From Rugamonas violacea (GTDB lineage: Bacteria; Pseudomonadota; Gammaproteobacteria; Burkholderiales; Burkholderiaceae_D): a DNA stretch of 64,000 bases. The stretch lies in contig NZ_JAEMNU010000119.1 of NCBI RefSeq assembly GCF_016461825.1, positions 1 to 64,000 on the forward strand, in the 5' to 3' direction. The position numbers were made by a program, and so were the translations under genes. The notes below the pieces were generated by a model, which searched no databases, was not told where the DNA came from, and saw only the letters and a program-made list of their open reading frames with translations. Below are positions 57,092-64,000 of this stretch, piece by piece. Within the stretch, counting starts at the first letter, position 1, and every line of letters begins with the position of its first letter.

Positions 57092-58330
57092 TCAGCCGGC
57101 GGCGCCATCGCCGGCGCCGGCGCCGGCGCCCTCGGCGGCGCCGTCGTGGGCGGCGATCCAGGCCAGCAGGGCGCGGCCGAACACGCGCAGGCGCGCCGTG
57201 TCGACCTGGCGCCGCTTGTAGGCCTCGTGGCTGGCCGGCCCGCTCAGGCTGCGCTGGTGGCTGGCCTGGTCCATCAGCTGGATCTCGTACTCGAAGAAGA
57301 AGCCGATGTCGTAGTCCTGGCCGGCGCCGCCCTGCTCGCCGCCGCGATAGGCCAGCTCGGCCGGCGCGTGGGCGGCGCCGGCCTCGCCCTGCAAGTGGAT
57401 CATCTTGCGCACCGTCACCTGGATGCTGGCGAAGCCCTCGCCGCTGTGCGGATTGTCGCTGCGCGTCTGCGGCCGGGCCAGCGCCAGCATCTCCCGGTCC
57501 ATTTGCTGCAGCAGCGCCGCCGGATAGCCGTCGCTGTGCTCGAGCACGGCGCGGTATTTGGTGAACACCTGCTTGGCGGCGGCGAGGTCGAGCAGGGTGT
57601 TGCGGGTGCGTTGGGAGTCGACGTTGGTGACCGACAGCAGGTGGGCCCGCTGCAGCGAGCGGAGCGCCAGCAGGCATTCGAAGCGGGTGGCGAAGGTCAG
57701 CCGCACGCCGAGGTGGTCGTAGATGTCGGCGGCCAGATAGGCGGCCTTTTGCAGCAGCTTGAGCAGGATGCTGTTGCGGCCCTTGTTGCGCTTGCGGTCG
57801 TAGTGCAGCAGCGGCAGGCAGACCTCGCCGTCGGACAAATAGAACTGCTCGCCGTCCTGGCGGATCACCTCGTCGAGGCTGGCGAAGACCTGTTCGCGGA
57901 TGGTGTGGAAGTGGCGCAGCTTGAGGTTGTTGTCGATGTAGAAGATGCCGTGCATCACCTTCAGCACGGCGCACGACCACATGCGCAGCGCGTCGGCCTG
58001 CTGGCCGCGCTGCGAGGCGTAGACCAGCAGTTGCAACGGGTCGGCCGGGGCGGCCACGGCGGCCGGGATCAGGTCCTGCTGGCCGGGCGCCAGGAAGGTG
58101 GCGACGATGAACTCGAGCGCCTCCTGGTGGGCGCGGCGGATCAGCGCGGTGGCGGCCGGCTGCTCCAGGTCGAAGCCGTACTCGCGGGCGAACTGGCGGG
58201 CGTCGTGCAGGTTGCGCAGGGCCAGCTCGCCCAGGTCGATGGCCGAGACGCCGCTGGTGATGGCGTTCAGATAGTCCCAGTTGAGCGAGAAGCGGCGCTG
58301 GCTCTTCAGCGTGGCGTGCAAAGCGGTCAT
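57092..58330 (-). CDS. TIGR04552-like protein, possible RelA/SpoT-type fold
   Basis: 412 aa from the ATG at 58330. The segment HYDRKRNKGRNSILLKLLQKAAYLAADIYDHLGVRLTFATRFECLLAL recalls the RelA/SpoT synthetase pattern (basic residues, SILLKL, then I-x-D-x-x-G-V-R-L). The N-terminal 150 residues are helical. The C-terminal tail is Ala/Gly-rich. I recall it as resembling an uncharacterised family (TIGR04552/04562). Whether it makes an alarmone is unknown: the catalytic acidic residue cannot be assigned from sequence alone. Confidence 0.6.
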   Translation of the reverse strand: MTALHATLKSQRRFSLNWDYLNAITSGVSAIDLGELALRNLHDARQFAREYGFDLEQPAATALIRRAHQEALEFIVATFLAPGQQDLIPAAVAAPADPLQLLVYASQRGQQADALRMWSCAVLKVMHGIFYIDNNLKLRHFHTIREQVFASLDEVIRQDGEQFYLSDGEVCLPLLHYDRKRNKGRNSILLKLLQKAAYLAADIYDHLGVRLTFATRFECLLALRSLQRAHLLSVTNVDSQRTRNTLLDLAAAKQVFTKYRAVLEHSDGYPAALLQQMDREMLALARPQTRSDNPHSGEGFASIQVTVRKMIHLQGEAGAAHAPAELAYRGGEQGGAGQDYDIGFFFEYEIQLMDQASHQRSLSGPASHEAYKRRQVDTARLRVFGRALLAWIAAHDGAAEGAGAGAGDGAAG

Positions 58331-58736
58331 GTCAGCCCGGCGGTGGGAGCCGCGCCGCGCGCCACCGCGGCCCCGGCTCGGGGAATCAACATGGCGGCCC
58401 GTGGCGGCGCCGCCGACTTGCATCGATTCAGTATCGCAGCCAGCCGAATTGTCGTCAATTACTATGCGGTGCCGCCGGGAAGACTTGCAATCAGGAATTT
58501 GTTGTAATTCTGGCGCCCGTGGTAAAGCGCGTATATTCCTCGTGGTAAATTGTGTAATGTGTCAAGTAGGTCCAGTGGCAACGCTGCGGCCGCGACGCGA
58601 CGCCAGCCTTGGGCGGAGCGGGCCTTTGGGAGCAGGCCTGCGGCGCCGGCATGTCGATCGAGGCGGTGGCCCAGCAGTTCTCCTGGTCGGCGGAAATCAG
58701 GAGGTGGTGACGGGCAAGCGCCATGCTGGCCGCCGC
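58331..58736. other. Gene-free region between the TIGR04552-like and M50 genes
   Basis: No convincing gene on either strand. The part 58430-58565 is AT-richer and holds a direct repeat CGTGGTAAA (58516 and 58544 regions), probably a leader or promoter zone for the minus-strand gene. Confidence 0.4.
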
Positions 58737-59447
58737 CTAGTGCGCGGCGGCCAGCATGGCGTGGATGTCGTGGCTCATGATCGCCAGGAAGGCCGCCAGG
58801 CCCAGGTACAGCACGGCGTAGTTGATGCGCGTGTCGAGCGCCACCGCGTAGTAGTGCGGCGGCAGCGCCGGGTCGCCCCACAGCGCCGCCTTGATCTGTG
58901 GATAGGCCAGCACGGCGATCAGGATCAGCATCGGGCTGGGCCGGTAGAAGAACAGGCCGGCCAGCAGCGGCACGCCGACCAGCCACAACTTGGGCGAGAT
59001 GATCGCCGTGATGCGGCCGCCGTCAAGCGGACTGAGCGGGATCAGGTTGAACAGGTTCAGCATGCAGCCCGAATAGGCCAGCGCCAACAACAGATCGCTG
59101 TCGGTCTGGCGCGCCGCGAAGTAGCAGGCCAGCGCCGCCGCCGAGCCGGCCAGCGGCCCGGCGAAGCCGATGTAGGCCTCCGTCTCTACGTCGTGCGGCA
59201 AGTCCTTGAGGGCGATCCAGGCGCCGACGAAGGGGATGAAGGCGGGCGCGCCGACCTCCAGGCCGCGCCGGCGCGCCGCCACGTAATGGCCCATCTCGTG
59301 GACGAAAATCAGCAGCACGAAGCCGACCGCGTAGCGCCAGCCGAAGATCCAGCTGTAAGCCAGCATCGACAGCAGCATGGTGCCGCCGGTGGTCAGCAGC
59401 TTGCCCATTTTGCCGGCCGCCAGCAGCCAGACGAGTAACTTTGCCAT
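58737..59447 (-). CDS. Site-2 protease family (M50) membrane metalloprotease
   Basis: 236 aa, several membrane helices. Zinc motif HEMGH (50-54) within a hydrophobic segment, and the second conserved motif NLFNLIPLSPLDGGRI that supplies the Asp ligand. This is the minimal M50 core without PDZ or CBS domains. It may cut membrane proteins inside the bilayer. It lies 7 bp downstream of the DUF2167 gene on the same strand, so they are probably co-transcribed. Confidence 0.88.
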   Translation of the reverse strand: MAKLLVWLLAAGKMGKLLTTGGTMLLSMLAYSWIFGWRYAVGFVLLIFVHEMGHYVAARRRGLEVGAPAFIPFVGAWIALKDLPHDVETEAYIGFAGPLAGSAAALACYFAARQTDSDLLLALAYSGCMLNLFNLIPLSPLDGGRITAIISPKLWLVGVPLLAGLFFYRPSPMLILIAVLAYPQIKAALWGDPALPPHYYAVALDTRINYAVLYLGLAAFLAIMSHDIHAMLAAAH

Positions 59448-59454
59448 GGCCGCC

Positions 59455-60363
59455 TTATTTGCCCAGATCGACTTTTTTCTCGCGCTTGAAGAACTTCAGC
59501 ACGGCGGCGCCACCGCCGACGACGGCCAGCAGGATCAGTTTCTTGAACGCCAGCAGCAGGGCGAACAGCTTGCCGAACAGGCCCAGCTTGGCGGCCACGC
59601 CGCCGGCCACCAGCGCCGCCAGGCCGTACTCGGCCACCTTGTCGGTCTTGCTGTCGAAGTCGGCGTAGCGCTGGCCCGGGGTGAAGTCGGTGAAGGCGGT
59701 GACCTGCTGCATGTCGGCCTTGACCTGCCGGATCTGCTCCATGCCGGCGACGGCGTTGAGCACCAGCACGCCTTCGCGGCCGAGCACGCGGATGTTGTAG
59801 TTCAGGCCGTTGCCGCCGTCGCCCTCGGTCTTCAGTTCCTTGGCCCAGTACAGCTTGTGGTGGGCCTTGTCGTAGCTCGGTTGCTCGGCCCAGCCCACCA
59901 GGCTCATCGGCGCGTAGCCTTGCGCCTTGCGCTCGGCGTTGTTGGCCGTGACGGCCTCCTGCATGTCCTTGAGCAGCTCGTCGTACTTGATGCTGTCGGC
60001 GTCGTCGTCCTTGACGTGGCCGTCCTTGTCGTAGGTCAGGATCACGCCCCAGCCGGCCGCGCTGAGCGGGTTGAGCTTGGCCGGCACGATCATGCCCAGC
60101 GTGGTGTGGCCGGGTGGGTTTCCCCAGCCCTCGACCAGCACGCGGCCGGCGTCGGCCGGGCTGAGGTAGCGGAAACCGGCCGGCAGATCGAGGGTGGCGA
60201 TGTCGCCGGGCAGGGTGATCTTACCCTGCTGGAAGTTCAACGCGGCCACCAGTTGCTCGGCGCTGATGGGCTGGGCCGGCGGCGCGGCGTGGGCGCCGCC
60301 GCCGATGCCGACACCGACACTCAGGGCGAGGCACAACAAAGTGGTACGAAGCGATGGGACCAT
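59455..60363 (-). CDS. DUF2167 membrane protein
   Basis: 302 aa. Signal peptide or N-terminal helix (about 1-26), a large periplasmic domain (FRYLSPADAGRVLVEGWGNPP, GWGVILTYDKDGHVKDDDA, GWAEQPSYDKAHHKLYWAKEL) matching DUF2167, and a C-terminal membrane region (LFALLLAFKKLILLAVVGGG) with a basic tail. The family is uncharacterised. Linked to an M50 protease gene, which may process or partner with it (inference). Confidence 0.85.
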   Translation of the reverse strand: MVPSLRTTLLCLALSVGVGIGGGAHAAPPAQPISAEQLVAALNFQQGKITLPGDIATLDLPAGFRYLSPADAGRVLVEGWGNPPGHTTLGMIVPAKLNPLSAAGWGVILTYDKDGHVKDDDADSIKYDELLKDMQEAVTANNAERKAQGYAPMSLVGWAEQPSYDKAHHKLYWAKELKTEGDGGNGLNYNIRVLGREGVLVLNAVAGMEQIRQVKADMQQVTAFTDFTPGQRYADFDSKTDKVAEYGLAALVAGGVAAKLGLFGKLFALLLAFKKLILLAVVGGGAAVLKFFKREKKVDLGK

Positions 60364-60481
60364 GGTGGATTCCGGAAAGAAAGAGAAAAATGTATCTTAC
60401 AGGAATTATTGGTTTTTTCGTAATTCAGCGTGCCGGCCGGCGCCGCGCCGCCGGCGCGAGGCCGCTTTTTATGTCTGGAAA

Positions 60482-60515
60482 TAAAAAAAAAGCCAAGCCG
60501 CAAGGCTTGGCTTTT
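60482..60515. terminator. Terminator with T runs on both strands
   Basis: AAAAGCCAAGC and GCTTGGCTTTT (60488-60498 with 60505-60515) form the stem, with an A run before it (T run on the minus strand). It serves aceA on the minus strand, 28 bp past its stop. Confidence 0.88.
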
Positions 60516-60542
60516 CGTGGTGTGCTCACACCGGCGGCGGAT

Positions 60543-62123
60543 TTAGAACTGGTTCATCGTGTTGTCTTTGCCCGATGCCTTCAGCGCAGCTTCGCCGCTG
60601 AAATATTCCTTGTGGTCGTCGCCGATGTCCGAGCCGGACATGTTCTGGTGTTTGACACAAGCGATACCCTGGCGGATTTCCTTGCGCTGAACGCCGGCGA
60701 CGTAACCCAGCATGCCCTGGTCGCCGAAGTAGTCCTTGGCCAGGTTGTCGGTCGACAAAGCGGCGGTGTGGTAGGTCGGCAGCGTGATCAGGTGGTGGAA
60801 GATGCCGGCTTCGCGCGCCGCATCGGCCTGGAAGGTGCGGATTTTCTCATCCGCCGCGATCGCCAATTCGGTCGTGTCGTACTCGACACTCATCAGTTTG
60901 GCGCGCTCGTAGGCGGAAACGTCCTTGCCTTCGGCCTTCATGCTGTCGAACATTTGTTGACGGAAGTTCAGGGTCCAGTTGAACGACGGGCTGTTGTTGT
61001 ACACCAGCTTGGCGTTTGGAATCACCTTGCGGATGGCGTTGACCATGCCGCCGATCTGGGCGATGTGCGGTTTCTCGGTTTCGATCCACAGCAGGTCGGC
61101 GCCGTTTTGCAGCGAGGTGATGCAATCGAGCACGCAACGCTCTTCGCCCGTGCCTTCGCGGAACTGGAACAGATTGCTGGCCAGACGCTTGGGACGCAGC
61201 AGCTTGTCGCCGCGCTTGATGACCACGTCGCCGTTGCTCATCGATTCGGTCGACACTTCCTCGACGTCGAGGAAGGAGTTGTACTGGTCGCCCAGGTCGC
61301 CCGCTTCGCGGGTGACGGCGATTTGTTTGGTCAGGCCGGCGCCCAGCGAGTCGGTGCGGGCGACGATCAGGCCGTCGTCGACACCCAGTTCGAGGAAGGC
61401 GTAACGGACCGCGCGGATCTTGGCCAGGAAGTCTTCGTGCGGCACGGTGACCTTGCCGTCCTGGTGGCCGCATTGCTTCTCGTCGGACACCTGGTTTTCG
61501 ATCTGGATGCAGCAGGCGCCGGCTTCGATCATCTGCTTGGCCATCAGGTAGGTCGCCTCGGCGTTGCCGAAACCGGCGTCGATGTCGGCGATGATGGGCA
61601 CGACGTGGGTGATATGGTTATCGATCTGGCTCTGGATGGCTGGCTTGGCGGCGCCGTCGGCGGCGTCCAGTTGGCGGAACAGGCCGCCCAGTTCACGCGC
61701 GTCGGCCTGGCGCAGGAAGGTGTAGAGCTCTTTGATCAGGCCGGCGACGGCGGTCTTTTCGTGCATCGACTGATCCGGCAGCGGGCCGAACTCCGAGCGC
61801 AGCGCGGCGATCATCCAGCCCGACAGGTAGAGGTAGCGGCGGTCGGTGCTGTTGAAGTGCTTCTTGATCGAAATCATCTTCTGTTGACCGATGAAACCGT
61901 GCCAGCAACCCAGCGACTGGGTGTACTTGGACGAGTCGGCGTCGTAGTTGGCCATGTCCTGGCGCATGATCTTGGCGGTGTACTTGGCGATATCCAGACC
62001 GGTTTTGAAGCGGTTCTGGGCGCGCATGCGCGCAGCGGACTCGGGATTAATCGCGTTCCAGGCGCTGCCTTCTTTGTCCTTGAGGCCGGCGATGGCTTGG
62101 ATATCGTCTTGATACTGTGACAT
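60543..62123 (-). CDS. aceA: Isocitrate lyase
   Basis: 526 aa. Catalytic cysteine in KQCGH (216-220), Mg2+-binding region IIADIDAGFGNAEATYLM, and LLWIETEKPHIAQIGGMVNAIR. The length (about 100 aa more than the E. coli type) and the KQCGH variant mark the long-form lyase. It cleaves isocitrate to glyoxylate and succinate in the glyoxylate shunt, needed for growth on acetate or fatty acids. A strong AGGAG ribosome site lies at 62130-62134. Malate synthase is not in this window. Confidence 0.95.
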   Translation of the reverse strand: MSQYQDDIQAIAGLKDKEGSAWNAINPESAARMRAQNRFKTGLDIAKYTAKIMRQDMANYDADSSKYTQSLGCWHGFIGQQKMISIKKHFNSTDRRYLYLSGWMIAALRSEFGPLPDQSMHEKTAVAGLIKELYTFLRQADARELGGLFRQLDAADGAAKPAIQSQIDNHITHVVPIIADIDAGFGNAEATYLMAKQMIEAGACCIQIENQVSDEKQCGHQDGKVTVPHEDFLAKIRAVRYAFLELGVDDGLIVARTDSLGAGLTKQIAVTREAGDLGDQYNSFLDVEEVSTESMSNGDVVIKRGDKLLRPKRLASNLFQFREGTGEERCVLDCITSLQNGADLLWIETEKPHIAQIGGMVNAIRKVIPNAKLVYNNSPSFNWTLNFRQQMFDSMKAEGKDVSAYERAKLMSVEYDTTELAIAADEKIRTFQADAAREAGIFHHLITLPTYHTAALSTDNLAKDYFGDQGMLGYVAGVQRKEIRQGIACVKHQNMSGSDIGDDHKEYFSGEAALKASGKDNTMNQF

Positions 62124-62517
62124 GTGAATCTCCTAGAGAATAAAACAAGATTAATAAAGTAATATCGAGCGCCGCTATATCTGTTCACTTGCGGACCTTG
62201 CTGGTGCTGAAGCAAAAGCAAACTGCATGGATTAATGATAGACGTCTTTTGGAAATGCGCCAACTCTTATATAAGACATATAACTTAAATTAATTTGTTT
62301 ATTTTCAGTGACTTGTGCAGTGTTTTTTGCGATGTGGAATGTATTTTCAAAAAATGGAATAGGGGGGCGCATTTTCCACGGAGGGCTGCTTTCACAATGT
62401 GGAGTCTAATTTCGAGTCTAGGGATATGTGCGATGGCGGTGGCGCCTATTCGGCGCGCCGCCGCGCCGGCGCGGCCGGGCAGGGCGGGACCAGGCCGGCA
62501 CGGCGCCAGTTGTTTGC
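62124..62517. other. aceA leader and upstream intergenic region
   Basis: No gene is supported. It holds the AGGAG ribosome site for aceA (62130-62134) and AT-rich sequence, with TATATAAG-like elements near 62270 on the minus strand that could be its promoter. Confidence 0.45.
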
Positions 62518-63156
62518 TCAGGCGTAAGGCGTGCCGGCCATCGCGGCGTGGATGCCGAGGCTACCCTTGTCGACAAGCGCGAGAAAGGCGGCGCTCGCTT
62601 CGTCCGTGTCGCGATGCTGTCGAAAGTGATGGTGCGCCTGCACCAGGGCCACGGACCAGGTCGCCAGCAGCATGGCGGCCGCCAGATGGGCGAAGGCGTC
62701 GCCGGCTTCCCGTTCGACGGACCCGGCCAAGGCCGAGGCGACCAGTTGTGTGAGTTCGCTGCGTATCGCCCTGGTCCGCGCCTTCAGGGTGTCGCTGGCT
62801 TCAATCGTCGCGATGAAGCCTTGGCTCCTGGCGGAAAAATCGACCGCCGGGCTTTTTTCCGCCACCAGCCGATGGGCGAGCAGGCGCAAGGCCTCGAGCG
62901 GCGTGACACGCGGATCGCGCTGCCGCATGGCGTCGAGCAGGATCTCGCGGCCCTCTTCCTCGCGATCGAAGAACATGTCCTCCTTGCGGGGAAAGTGATT
63001 GAACACCGTCATCCGGCCGACGTCGGCGGCGGCGGCGATCTCGTCCACCGTCACCTGGTCGAAGCCCCGCTCGATGAACAGGCGCGTGGCGGCGTCGGAA
63101 ATGCTTTGACGGGTGGCGAGGCGCTTGCGCGAGCGGCGGTCGGGTGGGATGGACAT
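62518..63156 (-). CDS. TetR-family repressor of the adjacent transporter
   Basis: 212 aa. N-terminal helix-turn-helix: ISDAATRLFIERGFDQVTVDEIAAAADVGRMTVFNHFPRKEDMF (about 18-62), the classic TetR signature. The C-terminal ligand domain is helical and specific. It is divergent from a TetA-like efflux gene. Two matching palindromes lie in the intergenic region, the nearer only 23 bp before this ATG, so autorepression and control of the pump are expected. Confidence 0.9.
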   Translation of the reverse strand: MSIPPDRRSRKRLATRQSISDAATRLFIERGFDQVTVDEIAAAADVGRMTVFNHFPRKEDMFFDREEEGREILLDAMRQRDPRVTPLEALRLLAHRLVAEKSPAVDFSARSQGFIATIEASDTLKARTRAIRSELTQLVASALAGSVEREAGDAFAHLAAAMLLATWSVALVQAHHHFRQHRDTDEASAAFLALVDKGSLGIHAAMAGTPYA

Positions 63157-63178
63157 GTGGCCATGCTACCACGATGGG

Positions 63179-63191
63179 TGTACTCGGTACA
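63179..63191. promoter_or_regulatory. TetR operator 1
   Basis: TGTACTCGGTACA: 5-bp arms TGTAC/GTACA around TCG, 23 bp upstream of the repressor start. Confidence 0.65.
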
Positions 63192-63252
63192 TATTTTGCT
63201 CCGAGAGGGGCGGAAACGCTTGATGGACGGTCGCGGTTGATAGTAATATTTA

Positions 63253-63265
63253 TGTACTGAGTATA
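63253..63265. promoter_or_regulatory. TetR operator 2
   Basis: TGTACTGAGTATA matches operator 1 at ten of thirteen positions and is set in an AT-rich TTTATGTACT / AGTATAAAT context. A half site AGTACAT follows at about 63277. Confidence 0.6.
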
Positions 63266-63281
63266 AATTAGGATTAAGTAC

Positions 63282-63473
63282 ATGAAAATTCTTGAGACAC
63301 TGGTCGCCGCCGTCGGCGGTCCTGCCGCCGCCCCGACCTTTGCGGCGCAGAGCAGGGGCGGAGCGCCGCAAGTGTTCGCTCGCCGCCGCGGCGCGACACG
63401 GGATGGGGTGGGACAAGATGTGGGACCGGATGCGCGGCGTGCACGCTGGTGCCGCGGCCCGGCGACGCCGTGA
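63282..63473 (+). CDS. Possible small leader ORF before the efflux gene
   Basis: 63 aa from an ATG at 63282 (MKILETLVAAVGG...), ending at TGA 63471-63473 and overlapping the transporter's GTG start (GTGA). No recognised content; Ala/Arg/Gly-rich. Translational coupling is possible, but the frame may be chance in GC-rich DNA. The interval 63157-63281 holds the two TetR operators and no gene. Confidence 0.25.
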   Translation: MKILETLVAAVGGPAAAPTFAAQSRGGAPQVFARRRGATRDGVGQDVGPDARRARWCRGPATP

Positions 63474-64000
63474 AGCAGCCGCTCATCGTCATCTTCGCCA
63501 CCGTCGTCCTCGACGCCGTTGGCATCGGCCTGGTCTTTCCGATTCTGCCGGCGCTGCTGCGCGACGTCACCCACGCGGACAACGTGGTGTCCCACATCGG
63601 CATCATGACGGCGCTCTATGCGCTCATGCAGTTCATTTTCGCGCCGGTGCTCGGTTCGCTCAGCGACCGGCTGGGACGACGCCCGGTGCTCCTGCTCTCG
63701 CTCGCCGGCGCGACCGTCAATTACCTGTTCCTGGCCTTCGCGCCGAACCTGTGGATGTTGCTGCTCGGCCGCGCCATCGCGGGCCTGAGCAGCGCCAACA
63801 TCTCGGTGGCGACCGCCTACATCACCGACATTTCCCCCGAGGACAAGCGGGCGCGCCGCTTCGGCCTGTTCAACGCCATGTTCGGCATCGGCTTCATTGT
63901 CGGCCCCGTCCTCGGCGGCGCCCTCGGCGACCATTGGCTGCGGCTGCCCTTTATCGCGGCGGCGGTGTTGAACGCCTGCAATCTCCTGCTGGCCTTCTTC
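63470..64000 (+). CDS. TetA-like MFS drug efflux transporter (partial)
   Basis: 177 codons present; the gene runs past the right edge. A GTG at 63470 is the start. Membrane helices follow the TetA class closely: FATVVLDAVGIGLVFPILPALL (helix 1), ALYALMQFIFAPVLGSLSDRLGRRPVLLL with the MFS motif A, and GLFNAMFGIGFIVGPVLGGALGD (motif C-type antiporter). It is a proton-driven exporter, likely for tetracycline-like or other drugs. Regulated by the divergent TetR. Confidence 0.88.
   Translation, partial: MKQPLIVIFATVVLDAVGIGLVFPILPALLRDVTHADNVVSHIGIMTALYALMQFIFAPVLGSLSDRLGRRPVLLLSLAGATVNYLFLAFAPNLWMLLLGRAIAGLSSANISVATAYITDISPEDKRARRFGLFNAMFGIGFIVGPVLGGALGDHWLRLPFIAAAVLNACNLLLAFF

Noticed and set aside
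58560..58565. TTGACA (minus strand) as a promoter of the TIGR04552-like gene
   Set aside because: No acceptable -10 hexamer at 16-18 bp spacing, and it lies over 200 bp from the start codon.

Overview
The window comes from a GC-rich beta-proteobacterial chromosome, most likely an Oxalobacteraceae member (Massilia/Duganella/Janthinobacterium type). The evidence is strongly GC-biased codon use, a PEP-CTERM protein, several CHASE/GGDEF/HD-GYP c-di-GMP proteins, a long-form isocitrate lyase, and a family of intergenic GC-rich palindromes. No rRNA, tRNA or CRISPR array was recognised.

Positions 1-7764 form an AT-richer accessory (defence) island. It starts with the truncated end of an IS21-family element. 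Then, all on the minus strand, come a five-gene set (small membrane protein, ABC-3C effector-side protein, middle component, DUF3732-type ATPase, DUF3223/DCL-domain protein) and a two-gene PaeR7I/XhoI-like type II restriction-modification system. Two small unknown genes lie at its right edge. The small membrane protein and the effector-side protein carry the same short glycine/AGRD motif.

Positions 7985-15232 hold a CHASE-PAS-GAF-GGDEF diguanylate cyclase, small conserved unknowns, an orphan Phd-type antitoxin and a double-GAF histidine kinase. Positions 15376-28941 are a complete myo-inositol catabolic locus. Two Gfo/Idh/MocA dehydrogenases and an RpiR-type regulator are on the minus strand. 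Facing them are an FrcBCA-like ABC importer and iolC(J), iolD, iolE, iolB and iolA on the plus strand, with overlapping inverted repeats in the divergent promoter region. Inositol would be imported, oxidised (IolG), dehydrated (IolE), hydrolysed (IolD), isomerised (IolB), phosphorylated and cleaved (IolC-J fusion), and its semialdehyde product oxidised to acyl-CoA (IolA).

Positions 29251-46841 are mixed: a lone nifQ behind a ModE-like inverted repeat, an HD-GYP response regulator, a PEP-CTERM protein, a PhoX phosphatase, a DUF3016 protein, a family-3 solute-binding protein, a dienelactone hydrolase, an orphan MshQ-like giant surface protein, a CHASE-PAS-GGDEF-EAL protein, an SRPBCC protein, an M28 peptidase and an SDR. 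Positions 46880-64000 hold two tandem Lys/Ala-rich exported paralogues, a DEAD-box helicase with two DbpA domains, housekeeping enzymes, a solute-binding/porin/PstS-like trio, a lectin-DUF4214 protein, an orphan ParA facing a RelA/SpoT-like protein, an M50 protease, a DUF2167 protein, aceA, and a divergent tetR/tetA-like pair with two matching operators; the transporter runs off the right edge.
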